This document shows, in pieces, positions 1 through 11,354 of a stretch of 64,000 nt of DNA (the first letter of the stretch is position 1; every line of letters starts with the position of its first letter). The notes below the pieces were generated by a model. The model worked only from the letters and a program-made list of their open reading frames with translations, was not told the origin of the DNA and made no database searches. The position numbers and the translations under genes are program-made. The stretch is from Leptospira stimsonii (GTDB lineage: Bacteria; Spirochaetota; Leptospiria; Leptospirales; Leptospiraceae). Where the stretch lies: assembly GCF_003545875.1 (NCBI RefSeq), contig NZ_QHCS01000001.1:992001-1056000 (forward strand), in the 5' to 3' direction.

Positions 1-1
1 G

Positions 2-178
2 ACTTTTTTCTTAGAGGTTAGTTCCCACAATCTTTCAGCGATCGGTCTTTATACTTCCTGCGGCTTTCAAAGAATTCATATAAGAAAACACTACTATAAC
101 GACGGTTCGGACGCGCTCGTTTTCAAAAAAATCCCCGCGGATGATTTTGAAAACTACAGCTTCGACGTTCCGAGTTAG
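2..178 (+). CDS. rimI: RimI-type ribosomal-protein-alanine N-acetyltransferase, C-terminal part (cut by window edge)
   Basis: Reading from base 2, an open frame of 58 codons runs to a TAG at 176-178. It carries the C-terminal signature of GNAT acetyltransferases of the RimI type: FFLEV, then LYTSCGF, then a basic/YY segment and the end DGSDALVF. RimI acetylates the N-terminal alanine of ribosomal protein S18 using acetyl-CoA in the cytoplasm. The start lies outside the window. The assignment rests on this C-terminal pattern only, so another GNAT of the RimI subfamily is possible. Confidence 0.75.
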   Translation, partial: TFFLEVSSHNLSAIGLYTSCGFQRIHIRKHYYNDGSDALVFKKIPADDFENYSFDVPS

Positions 179-408
179 ACGAACCAGTTTCTCGACTTCG
201 GTTTGACGTTTCTGTTAAGCGACCAAACTCGACACTCTAATACTACTCAAACGAGTGAGAAGCCGTCCTTCTCAAGAGAATTCCACCGATGTCTTGTCGT
301 ATTCCGGAGGATAAAATCGATTTTTTATAAACTTTCCGATCTACTTTTTGAATTTTAGATGCAAGATCTCATTTCTGAGATACACTGTCTTCATTGGAAA
401 ATTATAAA
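179..408. other. Intergenic region between rimI and a lipoprotein gene
   Basis: This 230-base stretch shows no coding frame. It should hold the promoter of the lipoprotein gene at 409. No convincing -35/-10 pair, hairpin or repeat was recognised. Confidence 0.5.
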
Positions 409-1509
409 ATGAAAAGAATCTTTTGTAATCTCATTTTGATTTCGCTTTGTGGTCTTTCCACAAACTGTTTTTTAAATCCTCTTTCTCAATTTGTCACGGA
501 CGCGATTTTTCCAACAAAAGAAAATTGTCCCAATTGCACCGAACAACAGCTTATCGCTCTGGCCGCCGTAATAAAACCGAATGCCAACGGAATCAAAGCC
601 TTCGGGTTCGATCTATCTTCTTCCTTTTCTAATTTTTGCGCCTCGGGAATTTGTGCCGGCGGGATTACGGAAGCTGAGTCGAATTCCACGGTTACGGTCG
701 CGGTTCCGAATGGCGCTATTGTAAGTAATTTGGTCGCGACTTTTTCCATTCCGGCGAATTCCAAACTGGAAGTTGCCGGTGTAACTCAGGTCTCTGGCGT
801 AACTGCAAATGATTTTACCAAACCCGTTACTTATTCGTTCATCGACGAAAACGGATTAAAAAAAGATTATACTGTTTCCGTAGTACCGGCTATGAACGGA
901 GATCGAGTGAACGGCGTCTTAGTTATTTTTTCTTCCGGTTTGGATAATTATTGGACGAAATGTTCTTACGGTCAAGTTTACAGACCTGGTTTCAATGACT
1001 GTCAAGGAAAAGGAAGCGCAGGTGATGATTACGGAGCAATTACCGATACTCTCAGTTATTGTTCCACTGCGGACGCGAGTTGTGACGATGGCTTTTCACT
1101 AACTTCCGGACCTTTAATAACCGCATGTCAAAGTATGCAAAGCGATTTGCCCGCAATGCAATCGTTGTCCGGAGTTTATTCTGCAATTGCTCCTCCTCCT
1201 GCAGATTTATACAGCGGTCCGAATGGCTCATTGATGGCCGGTTGTCCGGGATTTAAAACGGTAAATCCTTGTTTTGCGGGAGGCGCCGGTGGCATTGTCT
1301 GTTTGCCAGGATTTACCGGAATTGCAATTGATACGACTTTATTTTCGGAAACTTTTTCCGGGGATTATTGGACAACAACTTCTTGCACTGCTACCACTGC
1401 CGCAAAAATTTCAATGCTCGGACCAGGGCTCGCGAATGCTTCAGTGAAGAATCTTGTAAGCTCAGCATCCAAGAGAGCTCTTCGGTGCGTTCGGAGAAAC
1501 TTGAGTTAA
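409..1509 (+). CDS. Putative Leptospira lipoprotein, DUF1554-like C-terminus
   Basis: This encodes a predicted surface or periplasmic lipoprotein of 366 residues. The ATG at 409 is preferred to a TTG at 394 because it gives a compact signal peptide (MKRIFCNLILISLCGLSTNC) with a Leptospira-type lipobox ending at Cys20. After a low-complexity linker comes a region with a VTYSFIDENG segment typical of bacterial surface sheet domains. The C-terminal half is rich in Cys, Gly and aromatic residues and resembles the DUF1554 domain found in Leptospira lipoproteins (recalled family resemblance, not searched). The gene is monocistronic; a plus-strand lipoprotein follows 90 bp later. Function is unknown. 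Confidence 0.75.
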   Translation: MKRIFCNLILISLCGLSTNCFLNPLSQFVTDAIFPTKENCPNCTEQQLIALAAVIKPNANGIKAFGFDLSSSFSNFCASGICAGGITEAESNSTVTVAVPNGAIVSNLVATFSIPANSKLEVAGVTQVSGVTANDFTKPVTYSFIDENGLKKDYTVSVVPAMNGDRVNGVLVIFSSGLDNYWTKCSYGQVYRPGFNDCQGKGSAGDDYGAITDTLSYCSTADASCDDGFSLTSGPLITACQSMQSDLPAMQSLSGVYSAIAPPPADLYSGPNGSLMAGCPGFKTVNPCFAGGAGGIVCLPGFTGIAIDTTLFSETFSGDYWTTTSCTATTAAKISMLGPGLANASVKNLVSSASKRALRCVRRNLS

Positions 1510-1599
1510 AAAGAATATTTCATTATTTTAATGTGGCTTAGTAAGCCGATTCAAATCATTCAAAAAATTAATAAAGCATTATAAATAAAAAAAGGTCCT

Positions 1600-2343
1600 A
1601 TGAAAATTAAATTCTACATTGTGTTGCCATTCTACTTATTCGTTTTTCTTTCGAATTGTAAGATCGATCAAAGGTTAAGCGAAGATAAAACTCACAGGAC
1701 GATCCTTGCGTCCGCGGAAGCAACGTGTAAGGTCGCTTCCGTCGAACCTCTCTATTCATTTTTGTTCGGTTTGGCCCCCGTGTTTCGTAAACCCGAGCCA
1801 AGCGTTCCAGCCGGTCAAACCTTAAGAATCACCGAATTCACGAATTGGAAAGACTATGCGGTCACGTTAGTCGGCGGTTGGGCAATCACCCTCGTGAGAA
1901 GAACCAGGACGATAGAATTCTGTGACGAGAATTTATTCGCGAGCAGTTGGAATCCGGAAAGACAATCCGTGGATCAGACCCTATATCAGATGGCTGTAAC
2001 CGGAAAGGTAGTTTTGTTTTTAAAATCGGGAGAATCTTTTTCCCAGGTTCGAATTCTCGGATTTGACGAAAGTTCCATCGAAGTGGAAACGGTCGTTCCC
2101 GATCCGAACGGCGGGTTTACGGATCGCGCGATCCTCAGAGACGGTTCCACGGTCGACGGAAAACAGATCGGTCAGGACGACAAAGAAGTTCAGATGGAGA
2201 ATTTAGAAGGAAGAAAAATTACCATTCAGAAGGCAAATCTGCATAAGATCGATATGAGGGTTCCGAAAACGATCAAAGAAAAAAGAAATCTTTTAAAGGT
2301 AGATATTTCCAAGATCGCATTCGAAGATTCTACGAAAAAATAA
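1600..2343 (+). CDS. Hypothetical lipoprotein (247 aa)
   Basis: The signal peptide has a basic start (MKIKF), a hydrophobic core and a lipobox LSNC, so the protein is predicted to be lipid-anchored at about Cys20. The mature part contains two short-strand regions: around residues 70-130 (a VTLVGGWAI segment) and residues 130-245, where charged strands alternate (GKVVLFLKSGE, VRILGFDESSIEVE, VQMENLEGRKITI). The second region looks like a small beta-barrel of SH3 or Sm-like type, but that is only inferred. The gene is transcribed toward ispF on the other strand. I do not recognise a named family. Confidence 0.7.
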   Translation: MKIKFYIVLPFYLFVFLSNCKIDQRLSEDKTHRTILASAEATCKVASVEPLYSFLFGLAPVFRKPEPSVPAGQTLRITEFTNWKDYAVTLVGGWAITLVRRTRTIEFCDENLFASSWNPERQSVDQTLYQMAVTGKVVLFLKSGESFSQVRILGFDESSIEVETVVPDPNGGFTDRAILRDGSTVDGKQIGQDDKEVQMENLEGRKITIQKANLHKIDMRVPKTIKEKRNLLKVDISKIAFEDSTKK

Positions 2344-2597
2344 TCGTCGGGTTTCTGCGAAGAATTCGGTGCGACAAACAAAAGTAAGCCGACCGCTTCC
2401 TCTACTTTCCGGTGGAACCTAAGTTTCAAAAAGCTTTCTTTGCGGTTTTTGAAACTGTTGCGAAAGAAAACGGGGATTCTTATTTTTTTTCGAACCGGGG
2501 AAACGAGGGGATTCGATTTTTTACGATTGATTCTCTCGAAAAAAATCGGATCGCCGATGGGACAACTCGGTGGAAACCGAAGATTCGAAGAAAGTTT

Positions 2598-3092
2598 CTA
2601 TTCAACTGAATTCTTCTTTCCAAGAAGAATCGTACAAAAGGTTCCCAACCCCTCTTGACGACCGAGCGCTCCCATTTTTTCGGTCGTAGTCGCCTTGACA
2701 GAGACACAATCAGCAGGAAGGGACAAAAGATTACTTAAGGATTTTGTAATCCTTTCTTTGAGCGGCGCGATTTTCGGTCTTTCACCGATCACGGTACAGT
2801 CCACGTTGATCAGTTCGAATTTTTTTTCACGCATGAGTTCCAAACACTTGGAGAGAATGATCTTACTATCGATGTTTTTTATTTTCGGATCGGTGTCCGG
2901 AAAATGTTGTCCGATATCGCCGAGGGCCAGAGCTCCCAAGACTGCGTCCGAGATTGCATGAAGAATGATGTCGGCATCCGAGTGGCCTACGAGCGCGAAT
3001 TCCGATTCGCATTCGATTCCTCCCAAAACGAGAGGGCGTTCCGCGTTGATTTCCAATTTGTGAAAATCGATTCCGTTTCCGATTCGATACAT
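2598..3092 (-). CDS. ispF: 2-C-methyl-D-erythritol 2,4-cyclodiphosphate synthase
   Basis: IspF catalyses the fifth step of the non-mevalonate (MEP) isoprenoid pathway. It converts CDP-ME 2-phosphate to MEcPP with release of CMP, as a cytoplasmic Zn-dependent trimer. The 164-residue product has the usual length and motifs: GNGIDFHKL near the N-terminus (metal-binding Asp and His), GHSDADIILHAISDA (second metal His and active loop), DIGQHFPDTDP, and the C-terminal VKATTTEKMGALGRQEG. The ATG is preceded by TTTAGGAATAAATA, a good ribosome-binding site. It stands alone, with a tandem array behind its start. Confidence 0.97.
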   Translation of the reverse strand: MYRIGNGIDFHKLEINAERPLVLGGIECESEFALVGHSDADIILHAISDAVLGALALGDIGQHFPDTDPKIKNIDSKIILSKCLELMREKKFELINVDCTVIGERPKIAPLKERITKSLSNLLSLPADCVSVKATTTEKMGALGRQEGLGTFCTILLGKKNSVE

Positions 3093-3255
3093 TTATTTAT
3101 TCCTAAATCATAATATTCTAAATAGCGTGGATTTTATTTTCAGAGTTTCCGTTTTTTGAAACACAAGTCTTTTTTGTGACTCTCAAAATTTGTTCCGACA
3201 AACATATCCCCGGAAGAATCTTAAAAGACGGATTGTAGCTTTTATCCTAGGAGGT

Positions 3256-4679
<1,424 letters not shown>

Positions 4680-4683
<4 letters not shown>

Positions 4684-5186
4684 AAGTAGGGCCAGTACGT
4701 TGTCGTAGTAGAGATTCCTTTTAACTTTGGATAGGCGAGATCGGCGCCCGTGTTACAATTAGACTGACATTGTCTCCAAAGATTCCCGCTATTTGAGGAA
4801 CCGGAGCGTTTTGCGTTTTCAAAATCTTTTTCCGTATCAAAGGCACAAGATCCATTCGAAGAAACGTAGTTTAGATAGAATGTAGAATTGCACTTACTCC
4901 AACAACGGAGGAGTTCGCCGAGAGTATCCCGGTTTTGCAGGTTCGCGGGTTGAATTCCATTTTGAAAACGATCCAATTCGGAGGCTTTGCATTTATCGCT
5001 GATGACCACCGGAGTTTTCAAACATAGGTTCCCTTGAGTATAGTAATCAACACAAGACGGATCGGAACCCGAAGCGAGAATCCAACTTATAAGTTGTTGG
5101 TCTTTTGAGTCGGATTCTTTCTTCGACGCAAAGCATCCGGTGAATGAAAGGATACAAATTAGAATAAAAATGGATTGTTTGTGCAC
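4680..5186 (-). CDS. Hypothetical Cys-rich lipoprotein upstream of nadA
   Basis: This is a 168-residue predicted lipoprotein starting at a GTG (5184-5186) preceded by AAAGGATTTTGCT. The signal peptide MHKQSIFILICILSFTGC has a classical lipobox ending at Cys18. The mature protein has about seven further cysteines spaced as in disulphide-stabilised small domains (DPSCVDYY, NLCLK, DKCKASE, RCWSKC, GSCAFD, QCQSNC). It overlaps nadA by four bases and so shares its transcript, although no functional link to NAD synthesis is evident. It is divergent from lipL41. The family is not recognised. Confidence 0.75.
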
Positions 5187-5295
5187 AGCAAAATCCTTTC
5201 CCTTTCAATTTCTCTTAAGAGAAGTCTTGCTACAATCAAAAAATAAGATAGGAATCGGTCTGAATCAAATTGCAAATCTGTATTTTTAAAATATA

Positions 5296-5324
5296 TTGAC
5301 ACGATTTATTTCGAGATTTAAATA
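5296..5324 (+). promoter_or_regulatory. Candidate sigma-70 promoter of lipL41
   Basis: A perfect TTGACA (5296-5301) is followed after 17 bases by an AT-rich TTTAAATA (around 5318-5324), with the lipL41 ATG at 5369. The -10 hexamer is weak, but the -35 is consensus and the context is AT-rich. This suits the very high expression known for LipL41. Confidence 0.5.
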
Positions 5325-5368
5325 AGCCCTTATCCCCAAAATCAAAAACAGGATTGGTATTACTTTCC

Positions 5369-6436
<1,068 letters not shown>

Positions 6437-6463
6437 TCGATTCCTTTGAAACGGATTGATTGC

Positions 6464-6793
6464 ATGAAAAGCGGACGAAAGTCCGCTTTTCTTATTTCTA
6501 CACTCTTATTTTGTTTTCTCTTCTTCTTGGATTGTAGAAAGACTCCGACAGAAGAAGAGTGTGTCGAAAATCAGATGCACAACGTGAAGTTGATCGCTCA
6601 GGCTTCCGAAACCGAAATTCCGACCGGAATGCAGCAGTTGATGTTGAAGCAGATTCTCCAGCCGGATATGTCAAGAGCGATTGTTTTACGTTGTATGTCC
6701 GATAAAACTCTGAAACAAGTTCAATGTGAACTCGGGAAAGAGAAGTTTATGGATTTGAAAGAATGCAAACAATTCGGTAAGGAAGAAAAGTAG
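6464..6793 (+). CDS. lep: LipL41 expression partner Lep
   Basis: Lep is a small lipoprotein cotranscribed with lipL41 that binds and stabilises LipL41. This 109-residue product begins at ATG 6464. A TTG at 6446 would add six residues and has no better ribosome site. The signal peptide has a basic start, a Phe-rich core and a lipobox FLDC. The mature part is short, charged and has four Cys (EEC, VLRC, QVQC, KEC). The start codon lies against a 10-bp hairpin (6467-6490) that encodes residues 2-9. That hairpin could terminate most lipL41 transcripts or limit lep translation. Confidence 0.93.
   Translation: MKSGRKSAFLISTLLFCFLFFLDCRKTPTEEECVENQMHNVKLIAQASETEIPTGMQQLMLKQILQPDMSRAIVLRCMSDKTLKQVQCELGKEKFMDLKECKQFGKEEK
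6467..6490 (+). terminator. Terminator-like hairpin overlapping the start of lep
   Basis: AAAAGCGGAC (6467-6476) and GTCCGCTTTT (6481-6490) are perfect 10-bp arms around a GAAA tetraloop, followed by CTTATTTCT. It sits 31 bp after the lipL41 stop and inside the first codons of lep. It looks like an intrinsic terminator or attenuator that the lep reading frame crosses. Confidence 0.65.
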
Positions 6794-6916
6794 GAAATCC
6801 TTCTTTTTAACTTCTACTGACAAATGATTGTCATACGGAAAAAGATTGAAAACGGACTTGAAGTGCGTATCCGGTAAAATACCGAAAAACCATTCTTTTC
6901 AGAGAAATATAAAAAT

Positions 6917-6939
6917 GGCCCGAGATCTTCGGGCCTTTT
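6917..6939. terminator. Intrinsic terminator between convergent lep and ftsZ
   Basis: GGCCCGA (6917-6923) pairs with TCGGGCC (6929-6935) over a GATCT loop and is followed by TTTT. On the left side lies AAAAAT, which gives a T-rich tail on the other strand. It can therefore end transcription of lipL41-lep and, from the other side, ftsZ. Confidence 0.85.
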
Positions 6940-6964
6940 CTATTGTAACCTTTACGAGAAAGAA

Positions 6965-6990
6965 TCCTACAAAAAAGTAGGAACTCCCAT
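6965..6990. repeat. Dispersed GGA-AC-TCC element beside the ftsZ stop
   Basis: GTAGGAACTCCCAT occupies 6977-6990, ten bases from the ftsZ stop. Its GTAGGA also pairs with TCCTAC at 6965-6970 across an A6 loop. It is one of the scattered copies of the core shared with the tandem arrays. Confidence 0.7.
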
Positions 6991-7000
6991 GAAACCCGCT

Positions 7001-8203
7001 TCAGTTGGGTAAATTGTTTCTTCTTAGATAAGCCGGGATATCGTAGTCTTCCAGCTTTGGTTTGTTAGACGAACGCGGCCTCAAAGAACCAGGATGGGGT
7101 CGGAGCGATTCTGCAGAATCTTCTTGTGGGAACTCCTTTCTTTCGTTCGGAGATTCCATTCCCACAGCCTTTCTCTGAAAACCGTAGTTCTCCTGGACTC
7201 TCGTATTGAGATCCTGGTTTTGAATCAGCTTTCCGGAAGGATTTTTTTTGCTAAAGCCGGTTGCGATTACGGTGACCCGAATTTTATTCGCAAGGCTTTC
7301 GTCTTCGTGAAGACCTATGATGATATTTGCATTTGGATCCACTTGAGAGGTGATGATTCCGGAAACTTCGTTCCAATCGGAGATCGTAAGATCTTTTCCA
7401 CCGGAAACGTTGATCAGAAGCGAAGAAGCTCCCGCGATCGAAGAAGAGTCTAACAGCGAATTGTTGATCGCAAATTCCACAGCCTCTTTGACTTTTCCTT
7501 CCCCGCTCCCTTCACCGACTCCCATCACCGCGTCACCCGTATCGCGCATGATCGTTTTTACGTCTGCAAAGTCCACGTTGATCAAACCCGGGTTATTGAT
7601 GATATCGCTGATTCCTCGTACGGCGTTGAGAAGAATATCGTCTATCACCTGAAAGGCGAGATCGATCGGAGTCGATTTATCCACGACTCGAAAGATAGAA
7701 TCGTTGTTGATCAGAATGAGGGTGTCAACGTGCGAACGAAGTTGTTCGATTCCTTTACGAGCAAGTTCCATTCTTCTTCTTCCTTCGAAAGAGAAGGGAA
7801 GAGTCACGACCCCGACCACGAGACATTTCATTTCTTTCGCGATCTTTGCGATCACGGGTGCGGCGCCGGTCCCGGTTCCACCGCCCATACCCGCGGTGAT
7901 AAAAACCATGTCGGCTCCTCTTACCGCGGACTGGATTCTTTCCTTATCTTCTTCTGCGGCCTTGTAACCGAGTTCGGGATCGCCGCCTGCACCCATTCCG
8001 CGCGTTATTTTGGTTCCTAGGATGATTTTATTTTCCACCTGAGAACGGAGTAACACTTGTTCGTCGGTGTTGAGAATCGCGAACTCGACACCTTTGAGAG
8101 TGGAGTTGGACATCCGCGTGACGGCATTCATTCCGCCTCCGCCGACTCCGAATACTTTTATGACTGCAGGACTTGTTTTTGTTTCTTCTTCAAAACGGAT
8201 CAT
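7001..8203 (-). CDS. ftsZ: Cell division GTPase FtsZ
   Basis: FtsZ is the tubulin-like GTPase that polymerises into the cytokinetic ring. From ATG 8203 the product is 400 residues. It has the N-terminal GTP-binding GVGGGGMNAV, the tubulin signature GMGGGTGTGAAP near residue 105, and the T7-loop region NVDFADVKTIM. After a variable linker comes the short C-terminal conserved peptide (LEDYDIPAYLRR), which in other bacteria binds FtsA. ATG 8203 is preferred because AAAGGAAA precedes it. ATG 8248 or an ATG/near-cognate start at 8269 would overlap ftsA and add non-conserved residues. It lies downstream of ftsA and ftsQ, the common dcw order. Confidence 0.97.
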   Translation of the reverse strand: MIRFEEETKTSPAVIKVFGVGGGGMNAVTRMSNSTLKGVEFAILNTDEQVLLRSQVENKIILGTKITRGMGAGGDPELGYKAAEEDKERIQSAVRGADMVFITAGMGGGTGTGAAPVIAKIAKEMKCLVVGVVTLPFSFEGRRRMELARKGIEQLRSHVDTLILINNDSIFRVVDKSTPIDLAFQVIDDILLNAVRGISDIINNPGLINVDFADVKTIMRDTGDAVMGVGEGSGEGKVKEAVEFAINNSLLDSSSIAGASSLLINVSGGKDLTISDWNEVSGIITSQVDPNANIIIGLHEDESLANKIRVTVIATGFSKKNPSGKLIQNQDLNTRVQENYGFQRKAVGMESPNERKEFPQEDSAESLRPHPGSLRPRSSNKPKLEDYDIPAYLRRNNLPN

Positions 8204-8226
8204 CGTATTTTCCTTTTGGAGGACGG

Positions 8227-9456
8227 TCAAAGATTCTCTTCGATCCATCGTCTGATTTTTTTCGTCCAACCTTCCGATCGGTCCACGGATTTCTGATCCA
8301 TGTCCGTCATTCTATCTGCGTATTTGATCATTCCGATTACCGTGGAGAATTCAGGCGAGGAGGCTTTTTCCGCAAGTCCGCTGATTCCGCCCGGTCGCGC
8401 TCTGGATGCCGTTAGACGAAACACATCCTCGGCGAGAGTATCGATCCCTTCGAGAAGACTTCCTCCTCCGGTGAGAATCACTCCTCCGGCAAGAAGTCCT
8501 TTTTTACCGGACTTTACGAGTTCCTTATCCACCATCTCGAAGATTTCTCTCATTCGCGGTTCTATGATTGCGACCAATTCTTCTCTGAGAACCTGTCTCG
8601 CGGGTCTTCCGCTGATCGGCGGAATTTCGATCGTTTCAGTCGGATCGATTTCGGAAAGAATGGTGTGTCCGTATCTTTTTTTGAGAAGTTCTGCGGTTTC
8701 TAAAGTCGTTTTCAAACCGATCGAAATATCGCTCGTGACGTTGATTCCGCCGAAAGGAATTACAGAAGAATACGAGATTCCTCCGTCGACGTAGATGATC
8801 AGATCGCAGATTCCAGCGCCGATATCAAGAACAGCGGTTCCGAGATCTTTTTCTCCAGAAGTCAAAACGGCCTCGGAAGAAGCGAGGCTAGAAAGAATCA
8901 TCACTTCGCAATGAAGTCCCGAAGATTCGATACACTTTTCTAAATTATGAATTGCTGTTATACCCGCGGTGACGATATGGACTTCCGCTTCCAAGCGAAC
9001 GCCGGTCATTCCGATCGGATCCCGGATGCTCGTTTGATCGTCCACGGAAAATTCTTTGGAAAGAACGTGAAGAATCTGTTGATCCGCAGGAACTCGAATC
9101 GCCTGCGCGGCTTCGATCACTCGCACCACGTCCGGTTCGGCGACGGTTCGATCGCGGTTTGTGATTGCGACGACTCCTTTCGAGTTATCGGCTTTGACGG
9201 TTTTGCCTGTGATATTGACCGCGACTGAAGTGATCTCTTGTCCGGACATGAGTTCCGCTTCGCTTACGGCTTCGATGATGGAACGGGTCGTGGATTCGAT
9301 ATTGATGATGGATCCATTCTTCACTCCCGAAGAAGGATAGGCTCCGGTTCCGATGATTTCGACTTCGTATTCGGAGATCGGTCGGGCCACGACTACTTTT
9401 GTCAAAGAAGTCCCGAGATCCAAAGCGGCGATGATTCTATCTCTTGGTTCTAACAT
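8227..9456 (-). CDS. ftsA: Cell division protein FtsA
   Basis: FtsA is an actin-like ATPase that tethers FtsZ to the inner membrane. The 409-residue product has the phosphate-1 motif AALDLGTSLTKVVVA at residues 9-23, the SHS2 insert near residues 80-160, VLDIGAGICDLIIY (phosphate 2) and a C-terminal LTGGGSLLEGI adenosine motif. It ends in a basic amphipathic helix (WTKKIRRWIEENL) that should serve as the membrane-targeting sequence. The ATG lies one base from the ftsQ stop, and ftsZ begins 23 bp after ftsA, so the three form one operon. Confidence 0.96.
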   Translation of the reverse strand: MLEPRDRIIAALDLGTSLTKVVVARPISEYEVEIIGTGAYPSSGVKNGSIINIESTTRSIIEAVSEAELMSGQEITSVAVNITGKTVKADNSKGVVAITNRDRTVAEPDVVRVIEAAQAIRVPADQQILHVLSKEFSVDDQTSIRDPIGMTGVRLEAEVHIVTAGITAIHNLEKCIESSGLHCEVMILSSLASSEAVLTSGEKDLGTAVLDIGAGICDLIIYVDGGISYSSVIPFGGINVTSDISIGLKTTLETAELLKKRYGHTILSEIDPTETIEIPPISGRPARQVLREELVAIIEPRMREIFEMVDKELVKSGKKGLLAGGVILTGGGSLLEGIDTLAEDVFRLTASRARPGGISGLAEKASSPEFSTVIGMIKYADRMTDMDQKSVDRSEGWTKKIRRWIEENL

Positions 9457-9457
9457 A

Positions 9458-10204
9458 TCAGTGATAGACCGCGTCTTCTCCTCTGATATCTACGAGTTCG
9501 GATTGGATCTTGTCTTTTTCAAAATAGGCTAAGATTGCGTAGAGTTTGCGGATCTGGTCCCGATGGAGAAGGGTTCCGATTTGGATTCTTAATTGAATCG
9601 GCTCGTCCGCGAAAAAAAAGATTTCCCCGTCTTCTTGGAGGAGAACTTCGGAGATTCTCGGTTTGAGTGCGGGATACATTCGAAATGCCTGTTCTACGGA
9701 ATTATAAAGATCTCGAAAACTCGCGTCTTGGATAAAGCCGTTCTTGACCGGAAAGTTTCCGGAAAGAACACAGAGGTCTTTTTCTCGAACGTCGTCTTTC
9801 GAAAGAACTCTGTGTTCGGAATCGATCTCGTAGAGATGTCCGTCGGAGTTGACGAGGAAGGAAGCTTTTCTTTCGGTCAGTTCGATGAGGAGTTGGTCTT
9901 CCGACTTTTTCGTGATGCGTGCAGAATTCACTCTCGGATACCTGGAGAGTTTTTTTTCCAGAAGATCCAAGTCCAGAGTATCAAAGGAGGTCCCGGGTTG
10001 AATTTCAAGCATTCTGACGATTTCTTCCGTTTTGAGCTTTTCGTGCCCCGTAATGATTAACTTATTCAGTTCTCGGGGAATTCCTTGAAAACGAAATCCG
10101 AGAATCGCCCCAACGCTCAAAATACAGATGAGAAGAGCCAAGAGGAGAATGTTTCTCCTTTTCTGCACGAATTCTCTTAGAAAGTCAATCAGATTATGTC
10201 TCAT
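9458..10204 (-). CDS. ftsQ: Cell division protein FtsQ/DivIB, POTRA domain
   Basis: FtsQ is a bitopic inner-membrane protein that recruits and regulates the septal peptidoglycan machinery. From ATG 10204 the product is 248 residues. It has a short basic cytoplasmic start (MRHNLIDFLREFVQKRR), one transmembrane helix (ILLLALLICILSVGAILGF), a POTRA domain (LNKLIITGHEKLKTEEIV to about residue 120) and a FtsQ-type beta domain. An upstream extension in the same frame (to 10417) runs through intergenic repeat elements and is rejected. It is the first gene of ftsQ-ftsA-ftsZ. Confidence 0.9.
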   Translation of the reverse strand: MRHNLIDFLREFVQKRRNILLLALLICILSVGAILGFRFQGIPRELNKLIITGHEKLKTEEIVRMLEIQPGTSFDTLDLDLLEKKLSRYPRVNSARITKKSEDQLLIELTERKASFLVNSDGHLYEIDSEHRVLSKDDVREKDLCVLSGNFPVKNGFIQDASFRDLYNSVEQAFRMYPALKPRISEVLLQEDGEIFFFADEPIQLRIQIGTLLHRDQIRKLYAILAYFEKDKIQSELVDIRGEDAVYH

Positions 10205-10553
10205 GGCCAGATCTTGAGGTAAATTTCTTCCCTGGTTCCAATATCGGGAATTTCTGTCTGAAGTACAGCTTGTTTTTAACGGGGAGTTCCCGCAATCTTG
10301 GGAAGGATTTGCAATTGGGAAGAATCCTTCGATTCGAAAGGCGGTCGTTTTCTCCGAGGCGCTCAAAAAAAGGGGAGTTCCCGCATTCTTCCGGAATACA
10401 AAGAGATTCCGATCCAAAAGAAGAATCCAAAAAACCGGAATTCGACTTTGGTTTTGTTGAACTCTTTAAGAGGTTGCGATTTTTTCAAAAAAAGAATTCC
10501 TTCTTGGAAAGCGACGTCTCTAATACCGATCTTATCATTATACGAATTCATTT
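10205..10553. other. Divergent intergenic region with two GGAGTTCCCGCA elements
   Basis: These 349 bases separate ftsQ (minus) from the MCE gene (plus) and must hold both promoters. Two copies of GGGGAGTTCCCGCA lie at 10281-10294 and 10372-10385, each followed by TTCTTCC- or TCTTGG-like sequence. They belong to the dispersed element family of this window. No gene is supported here, although open frames cross it. Confidence 0.7.
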
Positions 10554-11354
10554 ATGAATCTCTCAAAACACACAACGGTCCTCACGGGCGTCATATTCTT
10601 CTTAGGATTCTCACTTGGATTGTATATGTCCGTAGTGGAAAAAGCCGGAACCATAGACGATTATCCTTATACGATGAAAATTTATTATCCACGTTTGGAA
10701 GGAATTCATCCCGGGGCGCCGGTTCGAATCCTTGGGGTGGAAAGAGGAATCGTCCGAAGTCTCGATGTGGTTCCGATCGACGAAGTCGGGGACCAACGAT
10801 TTTTGAATAAGGATCAGACTAAGGCGATCGAAATCGTAATCCGACTCAAAGAGCCGATTACTCTCTGGGACAATTATAAGATCACCTTTCAGACGAATAC
10901 GATTCTTTCCGGAAGAACGATCGATATCGATCCGGGTTCTTCCGAAAAAGACGATACAACTTTTTTCCAACCCACTTATCTCGAGGACGAACAACGAGCC
11001 CCCGACTTCCTTCCTTCCGCGGATTATTTCGAAGATTTTTTTGCCGCTTCCACGGGAGTGATTCGTGAGAATCGAGAAGACATTCGAGCCTCTTTCGCGA
11101 ATCTCTACGAGATTTCCGAAAAACTCAAATCCAATCGGGGAACCATTCCGAAGATGATACATTCTCCGGAAACCTACGATAATCTCCTGGAACTTCTTAC
11201 GGACGCGAGAATTTTCGGAAACGATGCGCGACGTTATACGGAAGGATATCGTAAATTGGAACGTTCCGCTCCGGCCCCTTTTACGATTAACATGTATCGA
11301 AGAACGACTCTCATAGGGAGCGTCGGAAACGATTATTATTTCGGAAAACTCTAA
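10554..11354 (+). CDS. MCE/MlaD family protein
   Basis: This is a 266-residue single-pass inner-membrane protein of the MCE (mammalian cell entry) family, whose hexameric rings carry lipids across the envelope in Mla-type systems. An N-terminal membrane helix (VLTGVIFFLGFSLGLYMSV) is followed by the MCE domain at about residues 38-120. That domain includes GIHPGAPVRILGVERGIVRSL and TNTILSGRTIDIDPG. The C-terminal part is helical and charged. No MlaE permease or MlaF ATPase gene lies next to it, so partners are probably encoded elsewhere. It is divergent from ftsQ. Confidence 0.88.
   Translation: MNLSKHTTVLTGVIFFLGFSLGLYMSVVEKAGTIDDYPYTMKIYYPRLEGIHPGAPVRILGVERGIVRSLDVVPIDEVGDQRFLNKDQTKAIEIVIRLKEPITLWDNYKITFQTNTILSGRTIDIDPGSSEKDDTTFFQPTYLEDEQRAPDFLPSADYFEDFFAASTGVIRENREDIRASFANLYEISEKLKSNRGTIPKMIHSPETYDNLLELLTDARIFGNDARRYTEGYRKLERSAPAPFTINMYRRTTLIGSVGNDYYFGKL

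Noticed and set aside
2412..2658. Overlapping short open frames between the lipoprotein and ispF
   Set aside because: No ribosome site, and translations overlap each other and ispF in antisense.
10721..10730. tRNA T-loop-like GGTTCGAATC
   Set aside because: It is within the coding sequence of the MCE gene, and no acceptor stem or anticodon arm is found.
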